Source: Cunninghamia lanceolata (taxonomy: Eukaryota; Streptophyta; Pinopsida; Cupressales; Cupressaceae). Taken from it: 64,000 bases of DNA. Both the position numbers and the translations under genes were made by a program. Positions within the stretch are counted from its first letter, which is position 1, and each line of letters starts with the position of its first letter. Below, one piece after another: positions 45,633 to 57,142 of the stretch. The stretch covers positions 14,267,001 through 14,331,000 of the forward strand of contig BSBN01000888.1 in the NCBI GenBank assembly GCA_027924645.1, given 5' to 3'. The notes under the pieces were generated by a model. It made no database searches, had not been told where the DNA came from, and was given only the letters and a program-made list of their open reading frames with translations.

Positions 45633-48600
45633 ATCAATCACCTATCTTCTTGTCTCTTCCCTCTCCATCTAGAACTTGCTTCAATATTGAGACCAGACTT
45701 ATGGATCTTGTTTGACATTTTCTCCCATGCTAGGGCAGAGGGTCTAAAATGGGAAAGCACTAACAGGAAAATCAAGAAGTTTACAACCCTCTACAAAAAA
45801 CTACACCACCCCTATCAGTGTAGCAGACTAGCTCCAATTCAACGTTCTGCAAGGACTGACGATCAACAAGCACACTTGGAACAGGCTCCAAATCTGAGTA
45901 GCCTTAATGATACATCATCCAACATCTCTCATGTTTCTGATCTCCTAGGTGGTGACCTCCGCCCCTCTTTGGACATCATACAACTACATCAGAAACAAAC
46001 CCCAATCTCGACGTCCACTTTATCTTGAATTCCTACTCCTCCAGACATTGACCTTCGCTCCTCTTCATCTCACAACCTATTTTCTATTATCCCCACTCCA
46101 TGTGGCTCTCTGAGCACATTGTGCACTAGTTGAGAACAATATGATTTAGTTCCTACCTGCTCACAGCCACTTCCATCTACAAAGCTTGACTTCCAGTTCA
46201 ATGGCTACCACAACTCGCCGTCGGCTATCCCCGCTCCAAGTGGCTCTCAGAGTGCATCATCTCCAAGGTTGTGCACATACCAGAAGCAAACAAAATTAGG
46301 CTCAGCTCCAACATCTCCACCTGCAACCTCCGACGCTCCCTCACTGGTAGCAAATCTCAGGTGAATACCTGTTCTGCAACAGTCACTCTCCTTGGATCCT
46401 GGTATGCCTACTCTTCCTGCAACTTTGTCCTTTTATAAATCTAACATTAATAAATCTGATCCTCTCTATCTTCCTTTGTTTTCATCATCCTCTTGCCATC
46501 TTCCGAACCTTCCCTTGAGCAGTGAACCCATTACTTGCGTTGACTCCTCTTTGGACATTCTTCCCTATGCACAAGTTGAACCTTCCCTTGCTGCTCCCCT
46601 CAATTTTCCCATGCCTCCTTCACAGACCTCTACTCATTATCTATCCTTGGTTCACGGGGATGCATCTTCTCACCTCCAAACTTGCCACATTATCTCCAAC
46701 TGCCACGCCAACCCTAGTTCCTCCTCTCCTATCATTTCTTCTCACCATGTTTCAACCGACTATCCTCATCACTCAGCTATTCGTACTAATGTGACTTCCC
46801 CATCTCATTCTTCATCCTCCTATTTTTCTAAGACTTCTAAATTTCCTACTAGATCTCCTATCCTTCCTAAATCAACATTCATAACTGAGACTGTTAGTAA
46901 ACCTCCCACCAACCCTTCACACCTTCCTAAGCCGACTTTCTTACACAATTGGGAAGCCAAATTAGTCATCAATCTTTCGTACCTAAACATTGAACCCCTC
47001 GCCCTCAATTTCCTTAAGAGAGGATTTGGTTTGTCCATCACCCCAACCTCTATTCATGTTGTTGATTTCCTCATTAATATTGAAAATGCTATCCATTCTT
47101 TACCTGAGGCGATGGCAATCGAGGTAAGACAAGACTACGCTGTCGCCCCTAGGCATGCAAAACCCCCTAGGCGAAATGTCCCCAAAGGTGAGTTCCTCGC
47201 ATTCAAGAGACTTATTCAGAACCAAGATGTTGTGATCACCAAAGTGGACAAGGGGAATGCCACTATTATCTTGAGTAAATCTGACTATGTCTCCAAAATG
47301 CTGGATCACCTTAACAATAGTGGTAGCTACAAAATCCTACCCTCTAATCCTATTTCCAAAATCTTGAAACTTGTCAGAAATGCTATCTCCAATTCCACCC
47401 TTGATGACGATACCAAAAAATATCTCCTTCCCAATAAAGAGATCACACCGCGCATCTATGGTTTGCCTAAAATCCATAAAGCCAACTTCCCTTTGAGACT
47501 AATTGTCAACATGACCCATTTCCCCACCTACAAACTTGCTGCCTTCCTAACCAAGCTAGTCTCCCCTCTAACTGGCAAGTCTTCCTCCTTCATCAAAGAC
47601 TCAACCCAATTTGTTGACTTCATCAAAGACAAAAAGGTTATTAATGACGATATTCTTGTTATCTTTGATGTGGTTTCCCTCTTCACCAAAGTCCCTCTTC
47701 AAGACTCCATTATACTGATTTGGCAAAAGACCAATGAGGACATTGCATCCCTTGTTGAATTGTGCTTAAAATCCATGTTCTTCACCTTCCAAGGCATGGT
47801 GTATGAACAATCCGATGGGGTTACAATGGGTTCACCTCTGTTCCCAGTCATTGCCAACCTATACACGGAGCATTTTGAAGAGCTTGCCCTAAACTCCTTC
47901 CCTCTCAAACGAACTTGGTGGAAGCGTTATCGATGACACCAACATCTATTGGCCACATGGCCAAGAACAACTAGAAATATTCCACAACCACCTCAACAAC
48001 ATTGCCCCCTGCATCAAGTTCACCAAAGAACTAGAAACCAATAATCAACTCCCTTTCTTGGACATACTTCTCATCAGAAATGATGATGACACTATTGGTC
48101 ATACAGTCTTCAGGAAGTCGACACACACTGACCTATACCTTCTCACTTCCTCTCACCACCACCCTGCCCACAAGGTTAGTGTGCTCAAAACTCTAGCTAT
48201 GCGAGCCTTTCGGGTATGTGAAGAGAACCACCTAAATCAAGAGTTGTCACACCTCACCAAATTTTTCAAACTCAATGGATACCACACCAAGCACATCAAG
48301 AGAACTTTTAAGCTAGCCCAAGCCCACTTAAACTCCAAACCTGATATTAAAGACACTGAGACGACCTATATCACCACCCTACCTTTCATCGAAGGGATCT
48401 CCAACAAAATTGCCAAAATCCTTCGTAAGAAAGGACTCTCCTGTGCTTTCAAACTGGTCTCCACCATCAGAAACCTCATCCCCTCCACTAAAGACTCTAA
48501 CAACATCCTTTTAAACTTAGGCATCTACAAAATAGATTGTTCTTGTGGTACCCCTTACATTGGGGAGACAGGCAGATTGATCTACATGAGAATTAAAGAG

Positions 48601-48792
48601 CACAACGCAAATATTAGACATGAAAGGGTCACTAAGTCCACCCTCGCAGATCACTTCTCCCACACCAAGCACCACATCCACCTTGAGGATACCCAAGTCT
48701 TGGCCAAGGAAGATAACTTCTTCAAAAGGAAACTTAAAGAAGCTATCTTCATCAGAAATAACCCTATCAACTTAAATAGAGATGATGGCTAG
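45609..48792 (+). pseudogene. Penelope-like polyprotein: RT and GIY-YIG endonuclease
   Basis: The N-terminal region (45,609-46,391) stays in one frame but has stops at 46,026, about 46,131 and 46,359. An open stretch of 514 codons follows from 46,392. RT blocks: VDKGNATIILSKSDYVSKM, PRIYGLPKIHK, RLIVNMTHFPTYKLA, motif A VIFDVVSLFTKVPL and motif B DGVTMGSPLFPVIANLY. Motif C (the YVDD position, about 47,929) carries a 2-base deletion that ends this frame. The next frame goes on through FTKELETNNQLPFLDILLI to the linker. The GIY-YIG domain is at about 48,525-48,770: GIYKIDCSCGTPYIGETGR with a CxC between GIY and YIG, RIKEHN, and KLKEAIFI supplying the later Glu. In the family the endonuclease nicks target DNA for target-primed reverse transcription in the nucleus. 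Confidence 0.92.
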
Positions 48793-48839
48793 AATGTGAA
48801 CCCTACTTGGAACCCCCTTCTAAATTCCCTTAAAAATTA

Positions 48840-49683
48840 ATCCCCCTTTTTTCTTCTTCTTCTTCCAACCTCCTTGGTTTGATCTCTTCCAATCACCTTA
48901 TCCCCTCTTCTCCTGTTTCCCTATCCTTGTTACAATATTGCCCCTTCCTTTCTCCTTTTACACTACCCTACACATCCCCTCATTTTCCCTCAAACCACCC
49001 CTTTATCTCTTGGTCTCATCCCCTCCCCCTCCCTCATGACCCTCCACCCTCTTTTCCCATACCATGTCTGTCCTCCTTACCCCCCGTCCTATCCTTGCCT
49101 TATCTTTCCTCTTTTTCAACTTGTCTCTTCCTTGTTGCGCTCCTCCTCTCTTTAACCTTGGAACTATTTCCCCTGTTTCTTTTATCTCTTTACCTTGTTT
49201 TCCTCTCAGTTTTATTTTATTTTTTTTGTTATGTTTTTTCCTTCCTTTAGTCTTAATTTTTAAATGCTCCCCTCTTTGTTTGCTATATATTTTTGAAATA
49301 CTACTCTTTATTTTAGGTTTTTTCTTTCTTTCCTTCTTTCTTTGTTCTTTGAGTTACTTGCAAGTTTGTGTTTATTAATATTTTAGCCTTTGTCTCTTTT
49401 CCTTATCCTTTATATATTTATATATCTTACTATTTACCCCCTTTATTATTAATTTATCTATATCTTCCTATTTTTGCCATCCTTTTCATTTATCTCTATC
49501 CTCTCCCTTTATCTTCTTTATATTTTTATCAGTTTCTAACCTTGTCCTTTCTTTATCCATCCTTTGATCTTTGAGAGTTTAATTTTACTTTTTCTCCTTT
49601 TTCCTTTCATCATTTTTTCTTTTTACTTTATAGGTTTATGTCTTCCTTTTTTATCTTCTTCTATGGTTTTCATTATTTTTTTT
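48840..49683 (+). other. Pyrimidine-rich 3' region of the Penelope-like element
   Basis: About 840 bp in which the plus strand is overwhelmingly C and T, with almost no purine run. Open frames here (for example 48,879-49,250) encode only Ser/Pro/Leu/Phe-rich low complexity and are not considered genes. Confidence 0.8.
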
Positions 49684-49863
49684 GAAATTGTCTCTTTCTT
49701 GATGATTACTGTGCCCACAGTCCTCTCATTTTCTTTTTAAGAAGCCATTTCTGCAAACGCTTCTCACAATGCTCTATTTTCATCCTGATGATGGATCACG
49801 TAGTGTGATCCGAAACGTCGAGTCAAAAAAGCAACACGCAGTCAAGCTAGAAGCTCATAGAAT
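49684..49863 (+). repeat. Right inverted terminal repeat of the Penelope-like element
   Basis: Inverted copy of 45,450-45,632. It contains the hammerhead-like core listed next. Confidence 0.92.
49785..49824 (+). ncRNA. Hammerhead-ribozyme-like core
   Basis: CTGATGA (49,785-49,791), a 7-bp stem II GGATCAC/GTGATCC with a 5-nt loop (49,793-49,811), GAAAC (49,812-49,816) and GTC (49,822-49,824) occur in hammerhead order with a very short stem III. One extra T lies between CTGATGA and stem II, and stem I pairing is weak by eye. Penelope-like elements are known to carry hammerhead motifs in their terminal repeats, which supports the reading. Activity is not shown. Confidence 0.5.
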
Positions 49864-49875
49864 AAGTATAGTAAT
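49864..49875 (+). repeat. Target-site duplication of the Penelope-like element (right)
   Basis: Second copy of AAGTATAGTAAT. Confidence 0.92.
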
Positions 49876-50142
49876 ATCAAATTCTTGTACTAGTAGTGAC
49901 TATCTAATGAATTTTCCAGTAACAATAGATTTATTCATTAACAAACATATTGCAAAATGATCAATATGAACAAATACTTTATATCCTATAATATAATGAC
50001 GAAACTTATTAATTGCATACACAACAGCTAAGAACTCTTTTCTAGTAAATGTATAATTTACCTTAGCACCAGTCAAGTTTTTTCTCATGTTATAAATGGA
50101 ATAAAAGAGTGTAACATCCTTTTTTCCTAGCACCTGGCCCAC
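49876..50142 (-). pseudogene. Element C RNase H (interrupted)
   Basis: Reads LFYSIYNMRKNLTGAKVNYT, then FTRKEFLAVVYAINKFRHYI and VHIDHFAICLLM, the gypsy RNase H core (Glu in TRKEFLA, Asp in HIDH). After one in-frame stop it reaches QEFDITI, where the Penelope-like element cuts in. The gene resumes at 45,420. Confidence 0.88.
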
Positions 50143-51250
50143 ATCAAGGTATCAAAGGATTCAATATGAATGTGAAAAGGTAGCTCCCAATTCCGTCCAC
50201 ATAACACTTTTGTAGTGATGAGCTTCTCTTTAATTTTTTCAAAGACATGTTGACAATCATCATTCCAAGAAAAAATATTAGCCTTTCCTAACAAAACAAA
50301 AAGTGGTGAGGCAATCTTACTAAAATATTGAATGAATCTTCTATAATACCTGACATGTCCTAGGAAACCTTGAACATCTTTTTGACAAGTTGGTATAGGT
50401 AGATCTTGGATAATTTGCACTTTCTTTGGATCAACCTCAATACCTTTAGAAGAAATGTAATGACCTAATACTATACCTTCAATCATTAGAATGTGACATT
50501 TTTCATGACTGAGAGAAAGATTAGTGCCTTCACATATTTGAAGACCTTTTTCAATATTGTTCTTAGCTTCCTCATAAGTATTACCATACATTGTGAAGTC
50601 ATCTATATATACCTCAACATAATCATGAATTAGATCAACAAAAATACTTAAGACAACTCTTTGAATTTTTTCTGGTGCATTACATAATCATAAGGGTAAA
50701 ACATTATAAGAGAATGTTCCCCAAGGAGAAGTAAAAGTGGTTTTTTCCTGATCCTTGAGTTGTATCCTAATTTGATTATACCCACTAAAACCATCCAAGA
50801 AAGAAAAAAACTTGTTCCCTACAAGAGTATCAAGCACTTGATCAATTAAAGGAAATGGAAACTAATCTTTCTTAACTTTGCTTTATTAAGAACTCTATAA
50901 TCAACTCAAATACACCATTTTCCACTCTTCTTAGGAACTACTACCAATGGTGAAACCCATTGGCTATCAGAAATTGGAGAAATGAAACCCACATTATGTA
51001 ATTTCTACATTTCTTCTTTAACAATTTCACAGAAGATGAGATTCCATTTATATTATGGTTGTCTCACTAGACAACTTCCCTCCTCCATATAAATATGGTG
51101 AGTACAAGTGTTAGGATGTATACCATGCATATCTTGATATTCCCATGCAAATACAACTTTATGAGTTCTCAACATAGAAATCAAATCGTTTATTTGTCTT
51201 ATACTTAGTTGTGGATTAATATTAAGTGTTCTCCCTAGTAAAACATACAT
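50127..51250 (-). pseudogene. Element C reverse transcriptase
   Basis: The N-terminal fragment (51,250-51,053) contains VVFAWEYQDMHGIHPNTCTH. Palm sequences at 51,000-50,640 are broken. The catalytic box VEVYIDDFTMYG is at about 50,585-50,620 with both Asp intact. The thumb and connection (SLSHEKCHILMIEGIVLGHY, YYRRFIQYFSKIASPLF) run to 50,127. Frame shifts lie before the catalytic box and before RNase H. Confidence 0.88.
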
Positions 51251-51542
51251 TGCTTGTGATTAAGTATGTGTGGGAAAATGTATAGCTGCTGATTGTGAGG
51301 TAGATGGTAATGATGGATCAATTATTGATTGTCTATTTGGAATGGATGTTTCATTAAACAAAAATGGACCATATAAACAATCATGTGGTAATAATTGATA
51401 AACTGTTATAAAATGTTGTATAGATTTTGAATCACCAACTAAAGAAAATTTCCCAAATGGACAATTGTCATTTGTACAAGAGTGAAAAATAACTTTTCTA
51501 AAACATAATATTAAGATTAGCTGTTCTAAATGAAATTAGCAA

Positions 51543-52079
51543 TTATGGTGTCTTATAATGGCTCTTGCGATCAATTGTTAAAATACGAAATGGTTCTTCA
51601 ATATCACTATCAACCCATAAAGAATCATCTATTTCCATTAAAGGTTCTATTGGTGGCTCGCACAATCTTAATTGTTTGTTTTTTTCCATATTAGAAATAA
51701 CCATATTACATGCATGATAGTTGATGACATCATCCACAATAGCCAACCAGGATCGTCCCATGATCAAAGGATATCCCCCTAGCTTTATTTTAGGCCACAT
51801 AACCATAAAGTCAGTTGGATATTCCCATGAATCAAAAAAAATAATTACATCTTCAATCATACCTTTAGGTTTTACTAAAGAACGATCAGCAATATGAAGA
51901 ATTGTAGGTATAGTCCTTAGTCCTTGAAGATATAACTTTTCTTTAGTTTCACTAGTCATAACATTTGTAGCAACAGCCAAATCAATGAGTGTATTTTGAA
52001 TAGAAATTTGATCAATATGCACCTGAATCATTAGACTTATAGGATCAGAATACTTAGGAACTGAAATATTACCTAGCAT
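51543..52079 (-). pseudogene. Element C aspartic protease
   Basis: About 178 codons. QNTLIDLAVATNVMTSE occupies the active-site position, with DLA where related elements have DLG. LGGYPLIMGRSWLAIVDDVI is the C-terminal I-GRSWL block, followed by an acidic tail. The altered active-site triplet would probably be inactive. Confidence 0.8.
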
Positions 52080-52540
52080 AAGATCTGCTAGTTGCCCTGT
52101 GACATGTACATTCTTTGGATCTTGTTTCTTTTTCTATTTTCATGTACATAATTCTTGAACTATTTTGGCATAAATAGGAATATATTTGATTTCTTGTAAA
52201 AGAGAAATTTTGACACATACATTTCGTAATTAATTAACAAAATCAAATTCTGTATTAGAAACTTCTTTTTTGAATAGGTTGAGAATGAAATCAATCTGGA
52301 TATCCAGAGGTAGTGCTAGTTGTATCAAAATTTTAACATGACCAGATTGAGTTTCTTCAAGTTCTTCTTGTGACTCTTCAAGTTTGATGATTACAAGAGG
52401 TTTATGTCCTTGGAGATTTTTTCCTAACCTGAGTTGATAGGATAGGTTGTAAATCTAGTCACCTAATTATTATAAACAGGTTGGGCCACTTTATAATTAT
52501 TTGGATTTGGTGTTGGTTATGTGGGCATTGGCGTAGTTGG

Positions 52541-53841
52541 TGTAGGGGAACCTTTAGGTAATATGGTAAAACATTGGTTTTTATCTTGATTTGATATGTT
52601 TGATGTCAATAAGGTCATTTGAGACCATTATATGTCCTTTGGGACCAATTTTGATGTTTTGGTGCAATTTGGTCAAAAATGCAAAAGTTGCTAAATTATT
52701 GTCAATATTGTCAAGGTTGCCATGACAACTTTTTGAAAATGTTGTAAAATGTAGTTGTGGGTTGGTTGGTGTTGAACAACTTATTTTAAAGGCATAAATA
52801 TGCCTATATTGTATGACCCAAGAGTTGATTGAAGAAATTTTGAAGAAATCAATGATCAAAACCTTCATTTTCTGCATTTTTCCTAGGTTTTTAGCACTTC
52901 TGATGATGTGTATGGCCTGTATGGTCCATGGAGTAGTCTAAAACTGGTTGGAAGTTTTTTGATATTGAGTCTACTTTCTTTTCCTTTTTGTTTCATCAAT
53001 TTTCATCCTTTTTTGAGAAAGTTACAAGCATTTTTCTAAAAATAGTCCAGAACCCTAGTTTGGGGTTTCTAATGGACTAAAATAAGGCATTTCTCCCCAT
53101 TCCATAGTGAAAAATCATAAAAATTGGTGGAATAGTCTATAATTGTATATATTTTCATATTCCAAAGTTGCAGGATCTAGGGTTTTGGTTTGCACATGTT
53201 TTGATGATGCCCTAGGTCTGATATCTCTATGTATTAGACTGTTAAGAGAGCAAAAAGATTGGTTTGAATGCATAAATGATAAGGCTGATTCTTGGGGGGG
53301 AATAAAGAGGGATTTCACATCTAAAACTACCAAATGGACTAGGTTATGGTGTTTGGAGATCATTAATAGTAGGTTTGGAGTGTTTCCTAAGGACTGTCCT
53401 AATTGGACTGTATAGGACAGTGTTGGAAAATAATGAGCAGTTAAGGTTGATGTCTCTTGTGTTGGATATGTGTTGAATTTCTCCTTCCAAACACTTTGAT
53501 TGTGTTCCATGAATGTTCCTAAATCCACATTGGAGATTGGAGAACCCTTAACCTTTGTTGTCATAGTTGTTCAAGGGTGGAACCCATAGTGTCATCAGGG
53601 CAAAATAGTCAAGACTTAAATGTATGGGGTTTGGTATTGTATGCCATCATTTGTGTATGTCACATTGTTCCTAATCCATATGAAAAGTCTTGTTCTAGTC
53701 CTCCACTATCTTAAGCCAAGTTTGAAGGATGTGTAAACTTATAGGTCTCAAATATGCATCCAAAGTAGACCTAGCATGATGAGTTATGTAACCCATGTCC
53801 TTGAATATTGAATGAGTATTGTTTAAACCCCTATCTCTACA
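52541..53841. other. Unassigned 1.3-kb segment between protease and gag of element C
   Basis: The segment begins TGTAGGGGAACC and ends CCCCTATCTCTACA, giving inverted TG...CA ends like a solo LTR, and interrupts the gag-to-protease linker. No target duplication is visible. The 149-codon frame at 53,115-53,564 (-) matches nothing I know. Confidence 0.35.
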
Positions 53842-53899
53842 TCAGTAGCCCTTGGTGGTGTAGATGAATTTGGTGGTTTATTATTGGATGATGATGGTA

Positions 53900-55165
53900 T
53901 GGGTGGTAGAAGTTGTTGTGATTGTTGATACAAAGTAATGGTAGGTGGTATTAGATATGATGGATACTATGGATAAAGGGGTGTTGTTTCCCTACATGAC
54001 TATTTCCATGGTTGTGGAGAGGGCTGATGTTGCGAGCATTGATTTGGCCACTGAGGATATGATGGGGATTATTGCCAACCTCCATACCATCCAAGTTGAG
54101 TAGAATATTGAAAAGGAGTAGGTTGTCCACTAAGTCCCATATAATTATAAGGTACAATATAGTCATTGATCATACTAGGTGGCATAGCCCTTGGCTGCCA
54201 AGGTCTTCTTTGAGCCATGTAATAGATAGGTTCTTCAATATACTCCATTTTACCATATCTACTTGTAATGGTTGCAAGGAATTATTTTTACTAAAATCTT
54301 CTAGAGATGAAATTTTGGTTATATTATAAGGACATTCTTCAATAGTATGTCTCTTGTGACAAGTAAGCTAGAAAATAGAAAGTACCTTTTCTACTTCTTG
54401 TTTCTTACGTGTATACAAAGTATCTATTTGTCTACCCATATGACTCAAAAATTAGTTTTCAAATCATCAAGTAACGTACTTGATTCTCTCTTGGTAATAC
54501 CTGATGTGCCACCTAGAGAAACTTGTCTACCAGGATAACTTCTTATCATTCAGTTGGATCTTGAATAGTTCCTGCAAATTTTACAAATCTCATCAAATGG
54601 AAGTTTAGAACTATATCCACCTCCTATAATATTTAAAACATCAATACATTCATCAAGAATCCCTCTTAAGAAAATCATTTTAATCACCTCGAGGGTTAGT
54701 CCTGTTTGTCATGATCTATAAAGACTTAATAAGAATCATTATAGAAAGTCTTCTAGTGTTTCTTCTTCTCATTGTGACATCCTAAAACTCTCATTTAGAA
54801 CTTTATTTGTACAATAATCCTAATATTTTGTAAAAAATCATTCTTTCATGAATGTTATCCCTTGTGCGAATAGTATGTCGTCTAAGTCTCATGAACAATC
54901 ATAATGCAACATCTTTCAAGGTAGTTGGGAATAATTTGTGCTTCTGTGCATCACTTTGATAATCATAGCTATGACACAACACAACAAATTCAAATAAGAA
55001 CATATCAGGATCCTCAATTGAAAGACCTCAAAAAATTGGCAAGCCTGAATGGGGTATATTTTTCATAGGTGCTTCTTCTTCATGATTTAAAATAGGAAAC
55101 TCAAATGTTATAGGTTTGTTATTTTCCAAAGCTCTGTTAACTTCATGATTATGCTCACCACCCAT
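53900..55165 (-). pseudogene. Element C gag
   Basis: The minus strand through several stops shows the capsid-like block EDPDMFLFEFVVLCHSYDYQ, KLFPTTLKDVALWLF and RRHTIRTRDN (about 54,840-55,000). Further on are a coiled region and a worn zinc knuckle CHKRHTIEECPYN near 54,330-54,365. A Gln/His/Asn/Pro-rich tail (53,900-54,170) follows. Block order matches Athila/Tat-branch gag proteins. Confidence 0.75.
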
Positions 55166-55725
55166 GTTTTATGATGACCACGGTGCTCAATGAATGATAA
55201 ATGATGAAGGACATGGTTTAAATTATGTTTTTACTTCTTTCCTATCACCACTTCTTAAGGTGTATGATGTTTTAAATTTTTCTGCAAGAGTAGAAGTAGC
55301 TAGATTGAGAGGTTTCCTTAGTGATGTGAGTGATGATTTAGGTTTGTCTAAAATTTCCAATGGGTGATGGTTGTTTAAGGGTGATCTAAAATATAATTAT
55401 TCTTGTTCACTTGTGGATTCTATAGGTATGGTGACTGACTCAATGACACATTTTTCTAAGTCTAGTTCAACTTGCTTCTTTTCCACTTGTTTGTTCACAA
55501 GTTGTGGCTTATTCACTTGTGTGGGATTCTTTTGTTTTTATGAGCCACTCACAACAATTTGTTTAAAAAATCTACCTTTATCATCTCTATCTTGATTCAT
55601 GCATCTATATGATTTCAAACAATACAAATCAAGGGTAATTTCACAGGCAAGGTTGATAATTGCATGGAATTTCTCCTTGATGCACTGGTCCTAACTCAAT
55701 TTACTAGGCTATCAAACCTTTAATG

Positions 55726-55750
55726 CCTTTCCCTAGAAATGATGCCAAAA
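55726..55750 (-). promoter_or_regulatory. Element C primer-binding site, decayed
   Basis: The minus strand directly after the 5' LTR reads TTTTGGCATCATTTCTAGGG. It looks like a TTTGGCGCCGTTGCCGGGG site (Asp-tRNA type) with its CG dinucleotides turned into CA or TG. Confidence 0.55.
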
Positions 55751-56684
55751 CGTTGGGACAAAACTGAAAATAATAAATTCACTTTTATAGTTTAGTTTAC
55801 AAGTATAAGTTTTAGTTTGTTCTTATGTCAATCTGGGTTGTAAACTTGTTAAAGGTGTAATAACTTTTTGCTGAAAGGATGGAGGTAGTAATATGAGTAG
55901 AATGAAATGCAATTTAACTTAACAAATAAATTGTAGAAACTAAAATCCTATCTGATGGTTTATCTTAAATCTATTAGAGGAATAGAAACTATCTACTATA
56001 GGAACATAAAATAATTTGCTAAAGAAAATAAATGCACAAATTACTCAAACCAAACATACAAACACATATTTAAGAAGTAAATTATCAAAGTTTTTTTTGA
56101 TACTAATATCAAATATTATTAATATAACAACTATCTTAAAGTATCTTTGGAAGTCATGAATTATTATTATAATGTTATATTTTGGAATGATCTGCAATCT
56201 TAAACAACAATTACAAAACAACAACCATAAAATAATACGTGGAACAATTTAAAGAATATATAAACAAAACAATATATAAATAAGAACACTTTGAACACAA
56301 CAAAATAAGAAAAGATCACCAGGCATTCCTAAGAGTGGGCCCTCCTCTTCGGTCTGCTAGGTGATGGAATAGGTCACCTTTAACTTCTTTAGATCAGAAC
56401 TGATAGATTATATTTATTATTATTGCAAATTCATCTACTAAATTTACAACTACAACTTGTAACCAATCAACTATAAAAGGATATGAAATGTTATTTTGGC
56501 ATTCAACCCATAAAACCAAAATATAATCAAAGAACCAATCTTGGCCTATGGCCATAATATCGTACCAATAGGAAAAACAAACTAACAAGTTTATTTGGTT
56601 CATACCCATAGACATATGAAAATACAAACTTAATCTTAATAGGAAGAGATAATATTAGCCAAAACAAAGATTTCCAAATCAACA
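55751..56684 (-). repeat. Element C 5' LTR (934 bp)
   Basis: Partner of 37,795-38,735. The minus strand starts TGTTGATTTGGAAATCTTTG. Its upper edge lies only 3 bp from the start of element D's LTR. Confidence 0.88.
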
Positions 56685-56687
56685 ATT

Positions 56688-57118
56688 GTTAGCAAGGTGT
56701 GTAGAGCTGACCAGAAGCAGGCGCATACAGTATGCAGAGGCTATAGGATGACAAAATATGCTAGAAGACACATCTGTATATGTAATATATATATAAGATA
56801 GAAGTATAGTAGAGAGGATAGGTTCTGATATGTGAATGACATATAATTCATGTATGTAGATGGATAAGGTAGAGAATTAGACCTGCAAGATGATGGATGT
56901 ATGATACTTGATTGTTATTTATATATACATATGGAGATCTGTTGGTATTAGGTATTTCTTTATTGTCTTATGATTATGATCTATATGTGATACTCTACTT
57001 CTAGTATTATCTGTGTTTTTCTATTAATCTCTAGCTACTTGATTGGGGTATAAACTAACTACAAAGACTTGACTAAGGACTGGATCTCCGGACCGATATC
57101 CTTCCCCATTTATTGCCA
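56688..57118 (+). repeat. Element D 5' LTR (about 431 bp, inferred)
   Basis: Runs from TGTTAGCAAGG to TTTATTGCCA, with TG...CA ends and a TATATATATAAG box near 56,785. It is inferred from its position ahead of the primer site. The matching 3' copy lies outside the window. Confidence 0.55.
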
Positions 57119-57120
57119 AT

Positions 57121-57142
57121 ATTTGGTTCCATTGTTGGGACC
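57121..57142 (+). promoter_or_regulatory. Element D primer-binding site, decayed
   Basis: ATTTGGTTCCATTGTTGGGA follows the LTR. It fits a decayed TTTGGCGCCGTTGCCGGGGA site. Confidence 0.55.

Larger units (their letters stand above)
45421..49863 (+). mobile_element. GIY-YIG Penelope-like element (4.4 kb)
   Basis: Encodes one RT plus GIY-YIG endonuclease polyprotein on the plus strand. It has inverted terminal repeats (about 45,450-45,632 and 49,684-49,863), a 28-bp unpaired left tail and a 12-bp target duplication. A short extra tail and inverted terminal repeats are typical of Penelope-like elements. Elements of this GIY-YIG type have been described in conifers and attributed to ancient transfer from arthropods (recalled literature). 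The frame is broken, so it is inactive. Confidence 0.9.
37795..56684 (-). mobile_element. Element C: Ty3/gypsy element carrying nested insertions
   Basis: Direct LTRs at 37,795-38,735 and 55,751-56,684 enclose gag, protease, RT, RNase H and integrase in minus-strand order. A Penelope-like element (45,421-49,863) splits RNase H and a non-autonomous LTR element (right edge 44,537) splits integrase. No clean target duplication is visible (AATTT against ATTGT). RT and gag resemble the Athila/Tat branch rather than chromoviruses, and no chromodomain is seen. All genes are broken. Confidence 0.8.

Noticed and set aside
45687..46028. Separate small gene upstream of the Penelope-like RT
   Set aside because: It is in the same frame as the RT and separated only by stop codons, so it is the N-terminal part of the same polyprotein.
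48879..49574. Ser/Pro/Leu-rich frames after the Penelope-like endonuclease
   Set aside because: Low-complexity products of a pyrimidine-rich tract.
53115..53564. 149-codon minus-strand frame
   Set aside because: No recognisable motif, and it lies in a segment that looks like an insertion in element C. Kept as unassigned.
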